Assembly: GCA_035297145.1 (NCBI GenBank)
Contig: DATGZN010000039.1
Location: 1 to 25,237, forward strand
From: QHXW01 sp035297145
GTDB lineage: Bacteria; Acidobacteriota; Terriglobia; Bryobacterales; Bryobacteraceae
Length of the DNA: 25,237 bases
Direction of reading: 5' to 3'
The notes beneath the pieces were generated by a model, which saw nothing but the letters and a program-made list of their open reading frames with translations, had not been told where the DNA came from and searched no databases. Shown here in pieces: positions 1 through 7,886 of this stretch (positions within the stretch are counted from its first letter, which is position 1; every line of letters begins with the position of its first letter). Made by a program: the position numbers and the translations under genes.

Positions 1-242
1 CTAAGCGAATAGCGCAGGTACCAACGAAGGCAGAGGACGATGATCTCGTCTTGAAAGTGCCGCCCGCGAAACAGTGCTGGCCGCTTGTTCTCCACTCGTT
101 CACCCTACCAGACCCGTACTCAACGCGTTTGCGACACATCCGAATGATCCAATCTTTTTGCAGAACTTGGACAGACACAACTCGTCACAAGCACCCCCAG
201 CGCCGCGCTGAACGTTGGGTGCACGATTTGGGCAGGGAACAT

Positions 243-257
243 ACTGGTAAAACCAGT
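243..257. promoter_or_regulatory. GntR/FadR-type operator-like palindrome
   Basis: ACTGGT-AAA-ACCAGT is a perfect 6-bp inverted repeat around AAA. The GGT...ACC core matches the general form of FadR-subfamily GntR operators (GT-N-AC). That it is an operator is inference. No gene starts immediately beside it inside the window. Confidence 0.3.
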
Positions 258-349
258 CTTGCGGGCCGTCCTCTTCCATGCCATGGAAGTGAAGGCCTGT
301 GGCTTACAGGCACTCGCCCTGAAACACAACGACTTATGCGATCGCAAAC

Positions 350-399
350 GGGCACGGAATGGGCACGGAGCGCTTGATTGGGCACGAACTGGGCACGGA
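350..399 (+). repeat. Four short direct repeats GGGCACGRA
   Basis: Copies begin at 350, 361, 380 and 391, so two pairs with an internal spacing of 11 nt recur at a 30-nt period. This gives two degenerate 30-nt units. The function is unknown. It may be a binding-site array or a degenerate tandem duplication. Confidence 0.45.
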
Positions 400-572
400 C
401 TTCTGGGGTGAACCCTCTGTTCTGAATTGGTATCACGGCTCGAAAAGGACCGCCATCGGTTCCAGCAGGCTTTTGAAAACGAGAATGTGTGAAGTCTGTG
501 TTCATGCCTATCGAAGACGAGACGAGGGGAGCAAAATGAAGTGACCGCAACCTGGCGATCGGTGAACCGACA

Positions 573-2783
573 TCATCTAGTGGCTTTGTCCGTGCCTCTA
601 AGCCACTCGAGGAGTATCGCACGATTAAGCGAGCGTTCGGGTTCGTAACGGATCCAGTCGCTTCCGGCCGATTCAACCACGCGCCGGAACCTGAACGCTA
701 AGGCACCCGCATTCGCAGAGGCGTTGTCGCGTGCGTCCGAGAACAGCAGCTTTCGGGGCGCGATCAGGGCGGCGATGTCCGGCACGTCCGCGTTCTTGAG
801 CGCGGACGGAATCACCGAGCCCAGGTCGATCTCATCGTCACCCGCGTGGACGTGGCCATCGAGCTGGGGAGAATTCCACAGGCGCCGCATTTCGCTTGGC
901 GGATACGGAGCCATCGCCCTCATTTGCGAAACGAAGCTGTGGAAATAGCGCGCGACCGCGACTCGCTTGATTCGCGCATCCAACGCGGCGGCAAGTAGAA
1001 CCGGGAGAGCGTCATCGCCCAGCCCTACTGCCGTTACGTCGCCGGAATCCAGTTCCTTGCGTGTCACGACGTAGTCCAATGTGCGGATCACGTCGAACGC
1101 GCGCCTGCCCGCAAGCGGACGACCGAACAAAACCTGGTTGGCCACCAGCCGGAAGTTGGTGTTCCAATCGTGTTCAATCCACCCGAGGGTCTCGCCCCTT
1201 CCCCGCAGGTCAACCGAGAGTACGGCGAACCCTGTTTCCACCAGCGGCGGAACAAGGCCAGACTGAGCGACGGCCCCCTTGCCGCGGTCATCTACGATGA
1301 TGACGGTTTTCGCCGGTCCGGAATGCTCGGGGAACCAAAGCAAACCCGGAATGTACTCGCCGTCTTCACTGACAAAGGAGAATTTCTCCATCTGTCGGCC
1401 TTGGGCTTTTTGCACGGTTTCCGGCCCCAGATAATGCGGCGATTCTTCCGGAGGAGCAGCCAGCTCGCGAACCCATTTTCGGGCCTGCTCACGACCGCCG
1501 GGCAACTCCGCAATCGCGTGCATCGCCTTGGTTCGCGCCAGATCGACTACCGACTGCGACGCGTGAAAAACCGAGCGGTCGCCGTCACAGCGCAGCCGCG
1601 GGTCATCTTCGTTCAGCGACCGCACATCGCCTTCCGGAATCGCCTCGCCGTTTCCTCGACCCTCTAGAAACTTCGCCATCCATCCGTACATGCTTTCCCG
1701 GTAAGGACGCGAATACGCGTGTGGCTGTCCGGCAAGTTCGCCGAAATGCGCCTCCTCCGGCCGACCCAGAAGTAGGTACAGCGCCTCCGTACTTTGCCCC
1801 GCCCGTCTAGCCCCGCTGATCGGAAAGATGTTGTCGTGGTCGCCCTGGAGCATCAGCAACGGCCGTTGAGCAATCAGGCCGGCGATCTCGAACCACTCCA
1901 TGGTCCGGAACAGCCCGGGCAAATGCGTGCACGTGCAATGCGTGCCGGCGTACTTGATCCAGTTGTTGAACTCGAACGTGAATCCCACGACGACCGCTGC
2001 GCGAACGCGCTGATCGAGCGCCGCCGTGAACAGCGTATTTAGACCGCCCCCGGAGTTGCCCGTCACGCCTATTCGCTCGGCATCAACATCCGGCAACGTA
2101 ACCAGATAGTCAATAGCGCGCATGCTGTCCCAGACCATCCAGCCGGCGACGGTTTCACCCAGCGGCAGCAGCGCGTAGCCGGCTTCGTGGTGAATGTTGC
2201 CGGCGATCATCCGCTCGCCCTGGCCGATGGCATCGTAGACCAACACAATGAATCCCATCTGCGCCAGCTTGATCGAGCGAGCCTGCACGTCGCGAGCAGC
2301 CTTCCCCTCGGCAAGATAGTGCCCGATGGGACACAGGATGGCCGGGCGTTTTCCTTGCGACGGTGATTTCGGTCGATATACGTTGGCGAATACTGGAAAC
2401 CCGGGGCGGCTTTCGAATATCAGGTTCTCGATTACGTAATCGCCAAGGTCATGACGGGCCACAACGCGCGCATTCAGCGGGCTACGCTCCGGCATTTCTT
2501 CCAGCCCGATTGCCTGGCGGAATCCGCGTTCCACCTCCGGCCGCCGTTTTCCCCAAGCCTCGCTATCTGCCGGAAGCTTCCAGCGCAATACGTATTCGGC
2601 GGCGTCGCCGAGCGACTTTACCAGCGCCGGCGAATTCGGCAGCACATTCGACCGTTCGAGCAGCCGCGCGGGCGACTCCACTCGCCACTCGTCCCCTGGC
2701 GGGGCCGGCTGAGCGAGCATAGCGCGCGGCGCGAAAAGCAGCATGGCAGCGGTGACAAGCGTATTCTGGGATTTACCGCTCAT
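573..2783 (-). CDS. Secreted two-domain alpha/beta hydrolase, acetyl(xylan) esterase-like
   Basis: This is a 736-aa exported hydrolase with an N-terminal signal peptide (residues 1-24, cleavage near MLAQ). The first alpha/beta hydrolase domain (about 100-375) has nucleophile-elbow Ser244 in GNSGGG, an acid candidate in QGDHDNIFP (315-317) and His355 in QPHAYS, giving a complete Ser-Asp-His triad. The architecture resembles acetyl-xylan-esterase/dienelactone-type hydrolases. A second hydrolase-like domain (about 470-730) has GLGDD where the elbow Ser would be, so it is probably non-catalytic. It is the last gene of the leftward operon, 32 nt after the GH42-like gene. The start has no clear Shine-Dalgarno but is placed correctly for the signal peptide. 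I infer a role in removing acyl groups from a glycan. The exact ester is unknown, and a peptidase-like activity is less likely. Confidence 0.8.
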   Translation of the reverse strand: MSGKSQNTLVTAAMLLFAPRAMLAQPAPPGDEWRVESPARLLERSNVLPNSPALVKSLGDAAEYVLRWKLPADSEAWGKRRPEVERGFRQAIGLEEMPERSPLNARVVARHDLGDYVIENLIFESRPGFPVFANVYRPKSPSQGKRPAILCPIGHYLAEGKAARDVQARSIKLAQMGFIVLVYDAIGQGERMIAGNIHHEAGYALLPLGETVAGWMVWDSMRAIDYLVTLPDVDAERIGVTGNSGGGLNTLFTAALDQRVRAAVVVGFTFEFNNWIKYAGTHCTCTHLPGLFRTMEWFEIAGLIAQRPLLMLQGDHDNIFPISGARRAGQSTEALYLLLGRPEEAHFGELAGQPHAYSRPYRESMYGWMAKFLEGRGNGEAIPEGDVRSLNEDDPRLRCDGDRSVFHASQSVVDLARTKAMHAIAELPGGREQARKWVRELAAPPEESPHYLGPETVQKAQGRQMEKFSFVSEDGEYIPGLLWFPEHSGPAKTVIIVDDRGKGAVAQSGLVPPLVETGFAVLSVDLRGRGETLGWIEHDWNTNFRLVANQVLFGRPLAGRRAFDVIRTLDYVVTRKELDSGDVTAVGLGDDALPVLLAAALDARIKRVAVARYFHSFVSQMRAMAPYPPSEMRRLWNSPQLDGHVHAGDDEIDLGSVIPSALKNADVPDIAALIAPRKLLFSDARDNASANAGALAFRFRRVVESAGSDWIRYEPERSLNRAILLEWLRGTDKATR

Positions 2784-2815
2784 CGCGAATTATCTGACTA
2801 ACTTGCTCTTATGAT

Positions 2816-4894
2816 CTACCAGTTCATGACCGCGATGGAATAAACCTTGACCGGCGGCACCTCGAACGTGACGGCGGACGCCTCGTTGTTGGCCGCGATC
2901 ACTTGCGGCTGTTCCGCGTCCGGTGAGTACAGCCGAACTTCCTTCACCGGCTCAGGCACGCGGCACCTGACGGGAATAGGCTCAGCCAGCGCGCCGTTGC
3001 GCGCACTGTAGTTGACCAGATGCAACATCATGCGCCGCTTTTCGGGCTGGGAAGCCAGGTTCACAACGAGGTTCTCCGGCCCGCCGACGCGCAGTAGGAT
3101 GTTGTTTTGGGCAGCCCAGTGAATGGCACTTACCAGGTCTTCCCAGTTCCTCGGCCGCTTCCAGAATTGATTCTCGATGCGAAAGTAGTTAACCATCTCG
3201 GGCATCGGTCCATCGAACTGCAAAGCGGGCAGATAGACCGAGCGCCCCTGGCCGACGACCTTCCGCACGGGCTGTCCTGAGATTTCCAAGCCTCCGGCTC
3301 GCTCCTGGTACCCCCCCTGTGCGCGTGGCTGCCCATCAATCAGATCTTCCAGCCCGGGCTTCACACGGACGCGGCGCCACTCATCATAGAGTCCCGATTG
3401 GCCGATGGCGATCAGACCGCCGCCGTTTTGAACGAAGCGGCGAATGCATGCGAGTTGAGAGTCCGATAAGCACTCTGCATTCGGCAGCACAATCACAGGG
3501 TATTTCGCGAGATCGCCCAGGTGCTCGTCAAAAATCAGGCCGAATGGAATGCGCGCTTGGATCAGCGCCTGCTCCGCCAGAATGGCGCTCAACTGCGCCC
3601 CGGCGTTGTTATAAGTAATCGACGCATAAGAACGCAGCAGCCCGACATCCGCGATATCCTGCGTCTTGGTGAACAGGTCGCGGTAACGGCGATAAAACGC
3701 GATGTGCTCGAGGACGTGAGGCTGGAGCGGATCTGTTCCGGCAAAGCCGATGGTCTGATTGAACGCGAGAGATTCAGCGGTCTCCAGTGGATGTCCGGCG
3801 GCGTAGGTCAGCAGGATATTGCCGAAGGCGCGGGCCAGTTTGTAACTGCGGATCTTTGTGATCAGTCGGCCGTCCGCCGTCACTCCCGGCGTGTTCTGCT
3901 CTTCGGTCCAGAACACCTGCGTGGACTTCAGAAAACGAGCGTGGTCGAGGCCGGCCTCCCATGCCCGGTTGCCCCCTGTAATGCCGTGCGGATTACACTC
4001 GATGACGATCTCGGGATTCATTTCCTTGGCATAGGCCGCCATCTGCTGCAAGGCGTGAGCCATCACTTCGCATCGGAAATCAACCCATTCCTGGATCACC
4101 GGATCGAAGATGATACGCATGTGCTGAGGGGCATTGTTCGCATTCCACTCGGGCGGATTCACGTAGTCGACGTTATCGAAGCCGAAGCGCTCGCGTCTCC
4201 TTGCTGCGGAATACTTCCCCCGCAGATAACGGCGAAAACCCTCCACGCAGGAAGGGCAATGGCAGGAATCGGGCTCTGGATTCAGGTCGAAGTTATCGAA
4301 GTGGATGAAATCCGTTTTTACGTCTTCCACCGCGTAGCGAACAATCGTCTTCAGATACTCCAGATAGTTTTGGTTCGCAAAACAAGGGCGGTAGCGGAAC
4401 GATTGCTGGTAGCCGTAAGTGAGGAGGATTGGCTTTCCGGAGCTGTCGCGCTCTATCCAGTCTTTGGCGCGCGGCTCTTCGGCGAAGAAGGATTCGTACA
4501 TCATTGTATTCCATTGGATGTAGCTGTCCACCTTCAAACCGTTCCGGTGAGCGATTTCTGCCACGCGGCAAGCGTCCTCCATCTCAGCGCGCTCCGCGGC
4601 CATGCCAAAACCCTTATAGAGATGGGTGTGGAAGACCTCCACGCCCTGTGATTTCAGCCTCCGAATGACCTCTTCGCTTTGCTCGTGTTCGTAAGCCTCG
4701 CGAGCATCCAACCGCTGGCCACCGCGCCGAACCTTGAAGAGGTACCCTTCATGGGAACCTCCGGCGTCGATCACACCTTCTTTCAGCCAATGAGCTTTCG
4801 GCAAACTCGGCAGTGTTTCGCGAGGGGCCGAGTCGGAGCTCGCGCCCACAAGAGGGGCCGAGAGAACTGCACCTAAGAAACTTCTCCGTTTCAT
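2816..4894 (-). CDS. Secreted GH42-like glycoside hydrolase with trimerisation-type domain
   Basis: This is a 692-aa protein. I chose the start at 4894 because an AAGGAG box lies 5 nt upstream and the protein then begins MKRRSFLGAVLSAPLVGA, a Tat/Sec-like signal. A longer frame to 4963 would overlap the preceding gene. Residues about 60-330 look like a TIM barrel of the GH42/GH-A type: HFDNFD near 198-203, then a Cys cluster (CHCPSC, Cys211/213/216) followed by FRRYLRGKY, as in GH42 metal-binding sites, and an acidic TEEQ near 330. Residues about 450-560 resemble the beta-galactosidase trimerisation (class-I amidotransferase-like) fold (KYPVIVLPNAECLSD, NGGGLIAIG). The C-terminus is beta-rich (LHLVNYSARNG). 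The gene lies 24 nt after the transglutaminase-like gene. A beta-galactosidase or arabinosidase-type activity is an inference. Confidence 0.72.
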   Translation of the reverse strand: MKRRSFLGAVLSAPLVGASSDSAPRETLPSLPKAHWLKEGVIDAGGSHEGYLFKVRRGGQRLDAREAYEHEQSEEVIRRLKSQGVEVFHTHLYKGFGMAAERAEMEDACRVAEIAHRNGLKVDSYIQWNTMMYESFFAEEPRAKDWIERDSSGKPILLTYGYQQSFRYRPCFANQNYLEYLKTIVRYAVEDVKTDFIHFDNFDLNPEPDSCHCPSCVEGFRRYLRGKYSAARRRERFGFDNVDYVNPPEWNANNAPQHMRIIFDPVIQEWVDFRCEVMAHALQQMAAYAKEMNPEIVIECNPHGITGGNRAWEAGLDHARFLKSTQVFWTEEQNTPGVTADGRLITKIRSYKLARAFGNILLTYAAGHPLETAESLAFNQTIGFAGTDPLQPHVLEHIAFYRRYRDLFTKTQDIADVGLLRSYASITYNNAGAQLSAILAEQALIQARIPFGLIFDEHLGDLAKYPVIVLPNAECLSDSQLACIRRFVQNGGGLIAIGQSGLYDEWRRVRVKPGLEDLIDGQPRAQGGYQERAGGLEISGQPVRKVVGQGRSVYLPALQFDGPMPEMVNYFRIENQFWKRPRNWEDLVSAIHWAAQNNILLRVGGPENLVVNLASQPEKRRMMLHLVNYSARNGALAEPIPVRCRVPEPVKEVRLYSPDAEQPQVIAANNEASAVTFEVPPVKVYSIAVMNW

Positions 4895-4917
4895 ATCCGC
4901 TCCTTGCAATGGTGCAA

Positions 4918-6717
4918 TCACTTGGCGTTCTCCATGGTCTTGAAATGGAAGACGGGCCCCCACTCGCCGATTTCACCCCGGCTGTCACGCGCACGTACCT
5001 TCCAGTAATAAGTGGTTCCCGGGTTGAGGAAACTGGTCGGCACCTTCCATTCGGCTTTCTCCGATCCCGCGTTGCGGTGCAGCGTTGTAGAGAGGGGCCA
5101 GCGGCAATCGGGCCGCAGGCTCACCATGACTTGATAGTCGGTCACCTTGGCGGACGCATCTCCTGCCGGCGCGGGAGACCATTTGAGGATCGGTGAGAGC
5201 GTCGCGACTTCTCGCCCGTCGCCCGGATCTACGGCGGTTTCTACTTTGGCTGGCGGGCGATGGTCGCGAATTTCTCTCCACCGGTGCGTGATTCTAACCT
5301 TCACCGGTTGCGCCGATTGATGCCAGAAATGGACGGTGTTCTTTCCCAGTGACAGAGCGGGCAGGCTGTCTGGCGAGACCTGGAGGTCGGTTTCGGCCCG
5401 GAAGGCATCCACGCCAGCCTGTGTTGGCGGCCTATTCTCTGCGTTGCCTCGCACTGAGAAGGCAAGCGCGTACTTATAAGGCACGCCCGACTCCAGAATC
5501 TTCGAATCGAGATCAAGACTAACGGTCTGCGGGCCTCGGCCCCACCGGTATTCGAACAGATCACCGGACTCCCATCCCGGCCTGCCGAACGAAATAGAAG
5601 CCGAATCCAAGCTGGAATCACCCTCCTTCAAAAGCGTGCAGGAAAACCGCCCTCCCACGATTGGGTAGGGGCTTTCAATGGGAACCGTGAAGACCGACGG
5701 CCGCGTATACAACTCGTCTTGCAGATCCGCGACGTGAATTGCCGGGCCTCTGCCGTCCTGCGCTCGCGTCGCCACATTCCCGTAACTCGGGATCGACAGA
5801 TACGGCCGGATATCGATATGACGAAGATCGGGCTCCCAGACGAGCTGGCCGTTCGCATAGATTTCCGGCACCTCCGCGCGCTGGCCGCGGCCCTCGTACT
5901 TGGCGAGCCTGGGAGTCCACCAGCGAACGAGTTTCTCCCCAGGCTTCAAGTTCATCGCCATGGAGTAATTCTTTGCGATCTCGCTGTCGTAACTGTGTTC
6001 CTCGTAGTTGTCTTTGTAAGAAATGATGTAGCGGACGAATTGCTCATTACGGCCAGGCGGATCGGGCCCGAGGAACCATGGCTCGAGTTCCCGCGGGTGA
6101 ATCGCGCGCTCGATGAGCCCTTTGTCGTGTTCCAGCGTGGCCAGGCTGGCAATCGTGCGATTGTCACGATCTAGGTAGAAGACCTTCACATTCCCGTCGA
6201 GCATGTGCCAGGCGTTGTTGAAATAGGCTTCCGAAACGGTGTGGCCCCAGAGCTCCTGTACCCGCGCCTGCAGACCGGCCGCGGTCCACAGGCACTTCAT
6301 CCACGCTGCCACATGACCGCAGATCCCGTAACCGTAGCCATTCATCGCCCGTACAGGATGTACCGCTGAATCATCGTGAGGCGATCTCTGATAAGTTCGG
6401 TAGCGCACCCACCACCAGATGGCCAGTGCCCTTTCCTCGTCGGTCTCGTAGCCGCGTGTAATCTCCGAAGCCATCGATTTCGCGTCGTACCAGTCATAAA
6501 GCCCGTTGACCGTCATGCGCGGATTCACGACAGGTGTCGCTCCGAGATTCTCAATCGTGATCTCCAGATTCTCCGGATCTTTCGTGCCGGCGATGTCGAT
6601 GGTGTATTCTGCCTCCGGTTTGTCGATGACCACGGAGTACTCTTTGACGTCGGTCTCCGCAGCTCCGGTGGGACAAGACGCCAACAAAGCTAACAGAGCA
6701 TAAATCGGTGTCCGCAT
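4918..6717 (-). CDS. Transglutaminase-like lipoprotein with C-terminal fibronectin-III domain
   Basis: This is a 599-aa protein from the ATG at 6717, which is preceded by AAGGA. It begins with a short signal ending in LASC (Cys15), a lipobox, so it is probably membrane-anchored. The transglutaminase/papain-like core spans about 90-190 with Cys133 in GYGICGH, His159 in ELWGHT and Asp174 in HMLDGN, the expected Cys-His-Asp order. The middle region is beta-rich. The C-terminus (about 500-595) has a fibronectin-III pattern (NPGTTYYWKVRARDSRGEIG). It starts 14 nt after the sialidase stop and is followed 24 nt later by the GH42-like gene, so it is co-transcribed with glycosidases. Known relatives include proteases and peptide amidases. 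In this context a glycopeptide or cell-surface substrate is plausible but unproven. Superfamily assignment is firm; the reaction is not. Confidence 0.75.
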   Translation of the reverse strand: MRTPIYALLALLASCPTGAAETDVKEYSVVIDKPEAEYTIDIAGTKDPENLEITIENLGATPVVNPRMTVNGLYDWYDAKSMASEITRGYETDEERALAIWWWVRYRTYQRSPHDDSAVHPVRAMNGYGYGICGHVAAWMKCLWTAAGLQARVQELWGHTVSEAYFNNAWHMLDGNVKVFYLDRDNRTIASLATLEHDKGLIERAIHPRELEPWFLGPDPPGRNEQFVRYIISYKDNYEEHSYDSEIAKNYSMAMNLKPGEKLVRWWTPRLAKYEGRGQRAEVPEIYANGQLVWEPDLRHIDIRPYLSIPSYGNVATRAQDGRGPAIHVADLQDELYTRPSVFTVPIESPYPIVGGRFSCTLLKEGDSSLDSASISFGRPGWESGDLFEYRWGRGPQTVSLDLDSKILESGVPYKYALAFSVRGNAENRPPTQAGVDAFRAETDLQVSPDSLPALSLGKNTVHFWHQSAQPVKVRITHRWREIRDHRPPAKVETAVDPGDGREVATLSPILKWSPAPAGDASAKVTDYQVMVSLRPDCRWPLSTTLHRNAGSEKAEWKVPTSFLNPGTTYYWKVRARDSRGEIGEWGPVFHFKTMENAK

Positions 6718-6731
6718 AATCGTCCTTAGCC

Positions 6732-7886
6732 CTACCTCAACAGCATGTCGGTTCCGTCGGTCAGCCATTCGAGATTGAAACGCGCCAAGGTCAGCTTGGC
6801 GCAGTATTCCACCCTACCGTTGTAGCTGTTGCCGGTCTCGAAGATGATCCCGATCGTTCCATCCGGAAACACCGTCATGCTGGAGTACGCGCCAGGCCCT
6901 TTCTGGACCAGTTTGGCTACAGGCCAGGTCTTGCCCTCGTCGTAACTGAGCCGCACCGTCAAGTCGTACCTGTGTTTGAGATCCGCGGGGTTGGCGAACA
7001 ACAGCCGGTTCCTGCCATTGCCGTTGACTGCACGGCTGTATCGAAACAAGCTCGCCTGACACCCGCCCCACAGCTCGGAGTCGGTTAAAACCGGATCGGC
7101 CTTGGGCTCTCCCCATGTGACGCCGCCGTCGCGGCTCACCACGACGGTGCGGCGCGGAGCGCCTCGGACATTGAGCATCAAAGACCCGTCCGCGAGCTCC
7201 ACTACCTGCGTTTCGTTCAGCGACGGCGGTGCCTTGCCGCCAGCCTGCCAGGTCTTGCCATGGTCGTCGCTGTAAATTACGCCGTCATAGACCGGCACTA
7301 CCAGCCTTCCCATTACCATCTGAACGCCGACGCCGGGCCCCAGTTCCTTGTTGCCAACGGCCGGAGTCAGATCCGCAGGCTCCGACCACTTAGCCCCCTC
7401 GTCGTTGCTTTGCATCAGCCAGATTTGACCTCTGCCGCCGAACGCGTCAGCCTGCGGATCATATTGGGCGTAGTGGTTGACGAGTAGATAAATCGTGCCA
7501 CTCCTTTGGTCAATCACGGGCACGGGGTTCATATATGCCTCGGCGGCCTTACTGGCCCGCAGGACCTGCATGGGTTGCCACATCATGTTCTGCTCGCGCG
7601 ATCGTGGAACCGGGCCGGGGCGGCTCGATGGATTCCAGTCGCCTATATTTCCGATACTGCGCTTCAACACCAGATGCGTCGGCGAGCCGTCTTGGCTGCT
7701 GTCCCTCCTGCCCTCACAGAATGCGAGAACCGTTCCTTGATCTGTGGCGATCAGCGAAGGAATGCGATACGTGTTGATAGCGTCCTGTCCGCCGACGAAA
7801 ACCTCGGTCTGTTCGAATAGCGGTTCCGCGGCCACTGCCGGGCGATGCAGCACACAGAGTGCCAGAAGAATAGCTACTCTGCTCAT
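6732..7886 (-). CDS. Secreted exo-alpha-sialidase (GH33-like, BNR propeller)
   Basis: This is a 384-aa protein with a signal peptide (MSRVAILLALCVLHRPAVAA). The sialidase signatures are complete: Arg-Ile-Pro motif at 41-43 (TYRIPSL); four Asp-boxes near 160-168 (SNDEGAKW), 206-213 (SDDHGKTW), 251-258 (SRDGGVTW) and 314-321 (SYDEGKTW); the NETQVVELADGSLMLNVRG block with Glu230 and Arg241; and GAYSSM (Tyr334 region) followed by IIFE. The family hydrolyses terminal sialic acids, or related nonulosonates, from glycans. The ATG overlaps the GH2 stop as ATGA (7883-7886), with a GGAG box 6 nt upstream, so translational coupling is expected. A much longer in-frame extension upstream is rejected because it runs antiparallel-free through the GH2 coding sequence with implausible composition. 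Confidence 0.88.
   Translation of the reverse strand: MSRVAILLALCVLHRPAVAAEPLFEQTEVFVGGQDAINTYRIPSLIATDQGTVLAFCEGRRDSSQDGSPTHLVLKRSIGNIGDWNPSSRPGPVPRSREQNMMWQPMQVLRASKAAEAYMNPVPVIDQRSGTIYLLVNHYAQYDPQADAFGGRGQIWLMQSNDEGAKWSEPADLTPAVGNKELGPGVGVQMVMGRLVVPVYDGVIYSDDHGKTWQAGGKAPPSLNETQVVELADGSLMLNVRGAPRRTVVVSRDGGVTWGEPKADPVLTDSELWGGCQASLFRYSRAVNGNGRNRLLFANPADLKHRYDLTVRLSYDEGKTWPVAKLVQKGPGAYSSMTVFPDGTIGIIFETGNSYNGRVEYCAKLTLARFNLEWLTDGTDMLLR

Larger units (their letters stand above)
1..572. other. Left-flank region with no convincing gene
   Basis: I see no open frame here with recognisable protein features. The overlapping frames give Arg/Ser/Pro-rich low-plausibility translations without ribosome-binding sites. 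The stretch follows the last gene of the leftward operon and holds a GntR-like palindrome (243-257) and a cluster of short direct repeats (350-399). A weak 5-bp dyad just after the esterase stop, around 560-571, has no T-tract, so I do not call a terminator. The palindrome could belong to the promoter of a gene beyond the left edge. Confidence 0.5.

Noticed and set aside
350..399. CRISPR-like short repeats
   Set aside because: Repeats are only 9 nt with 2-10 nt between them, with no spacers of CRISPR length and no cas genes.
185..676. 163-codon minus-strand frame at the left edge
   Set aside because: It overlaps the 3' end of the esterase in another frame, is Arg/Ser/Pro-rich, and lacks a ribosome-binding site.
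3521..4651. 376-codon plus-strand open frame antisense to the GH42-like gene
   Set aside because: The opposite strand encodes a clear glycoside hydrolase with signal peptide and Cys cluster; this frame has no domain features and is a GC-rich shadow.
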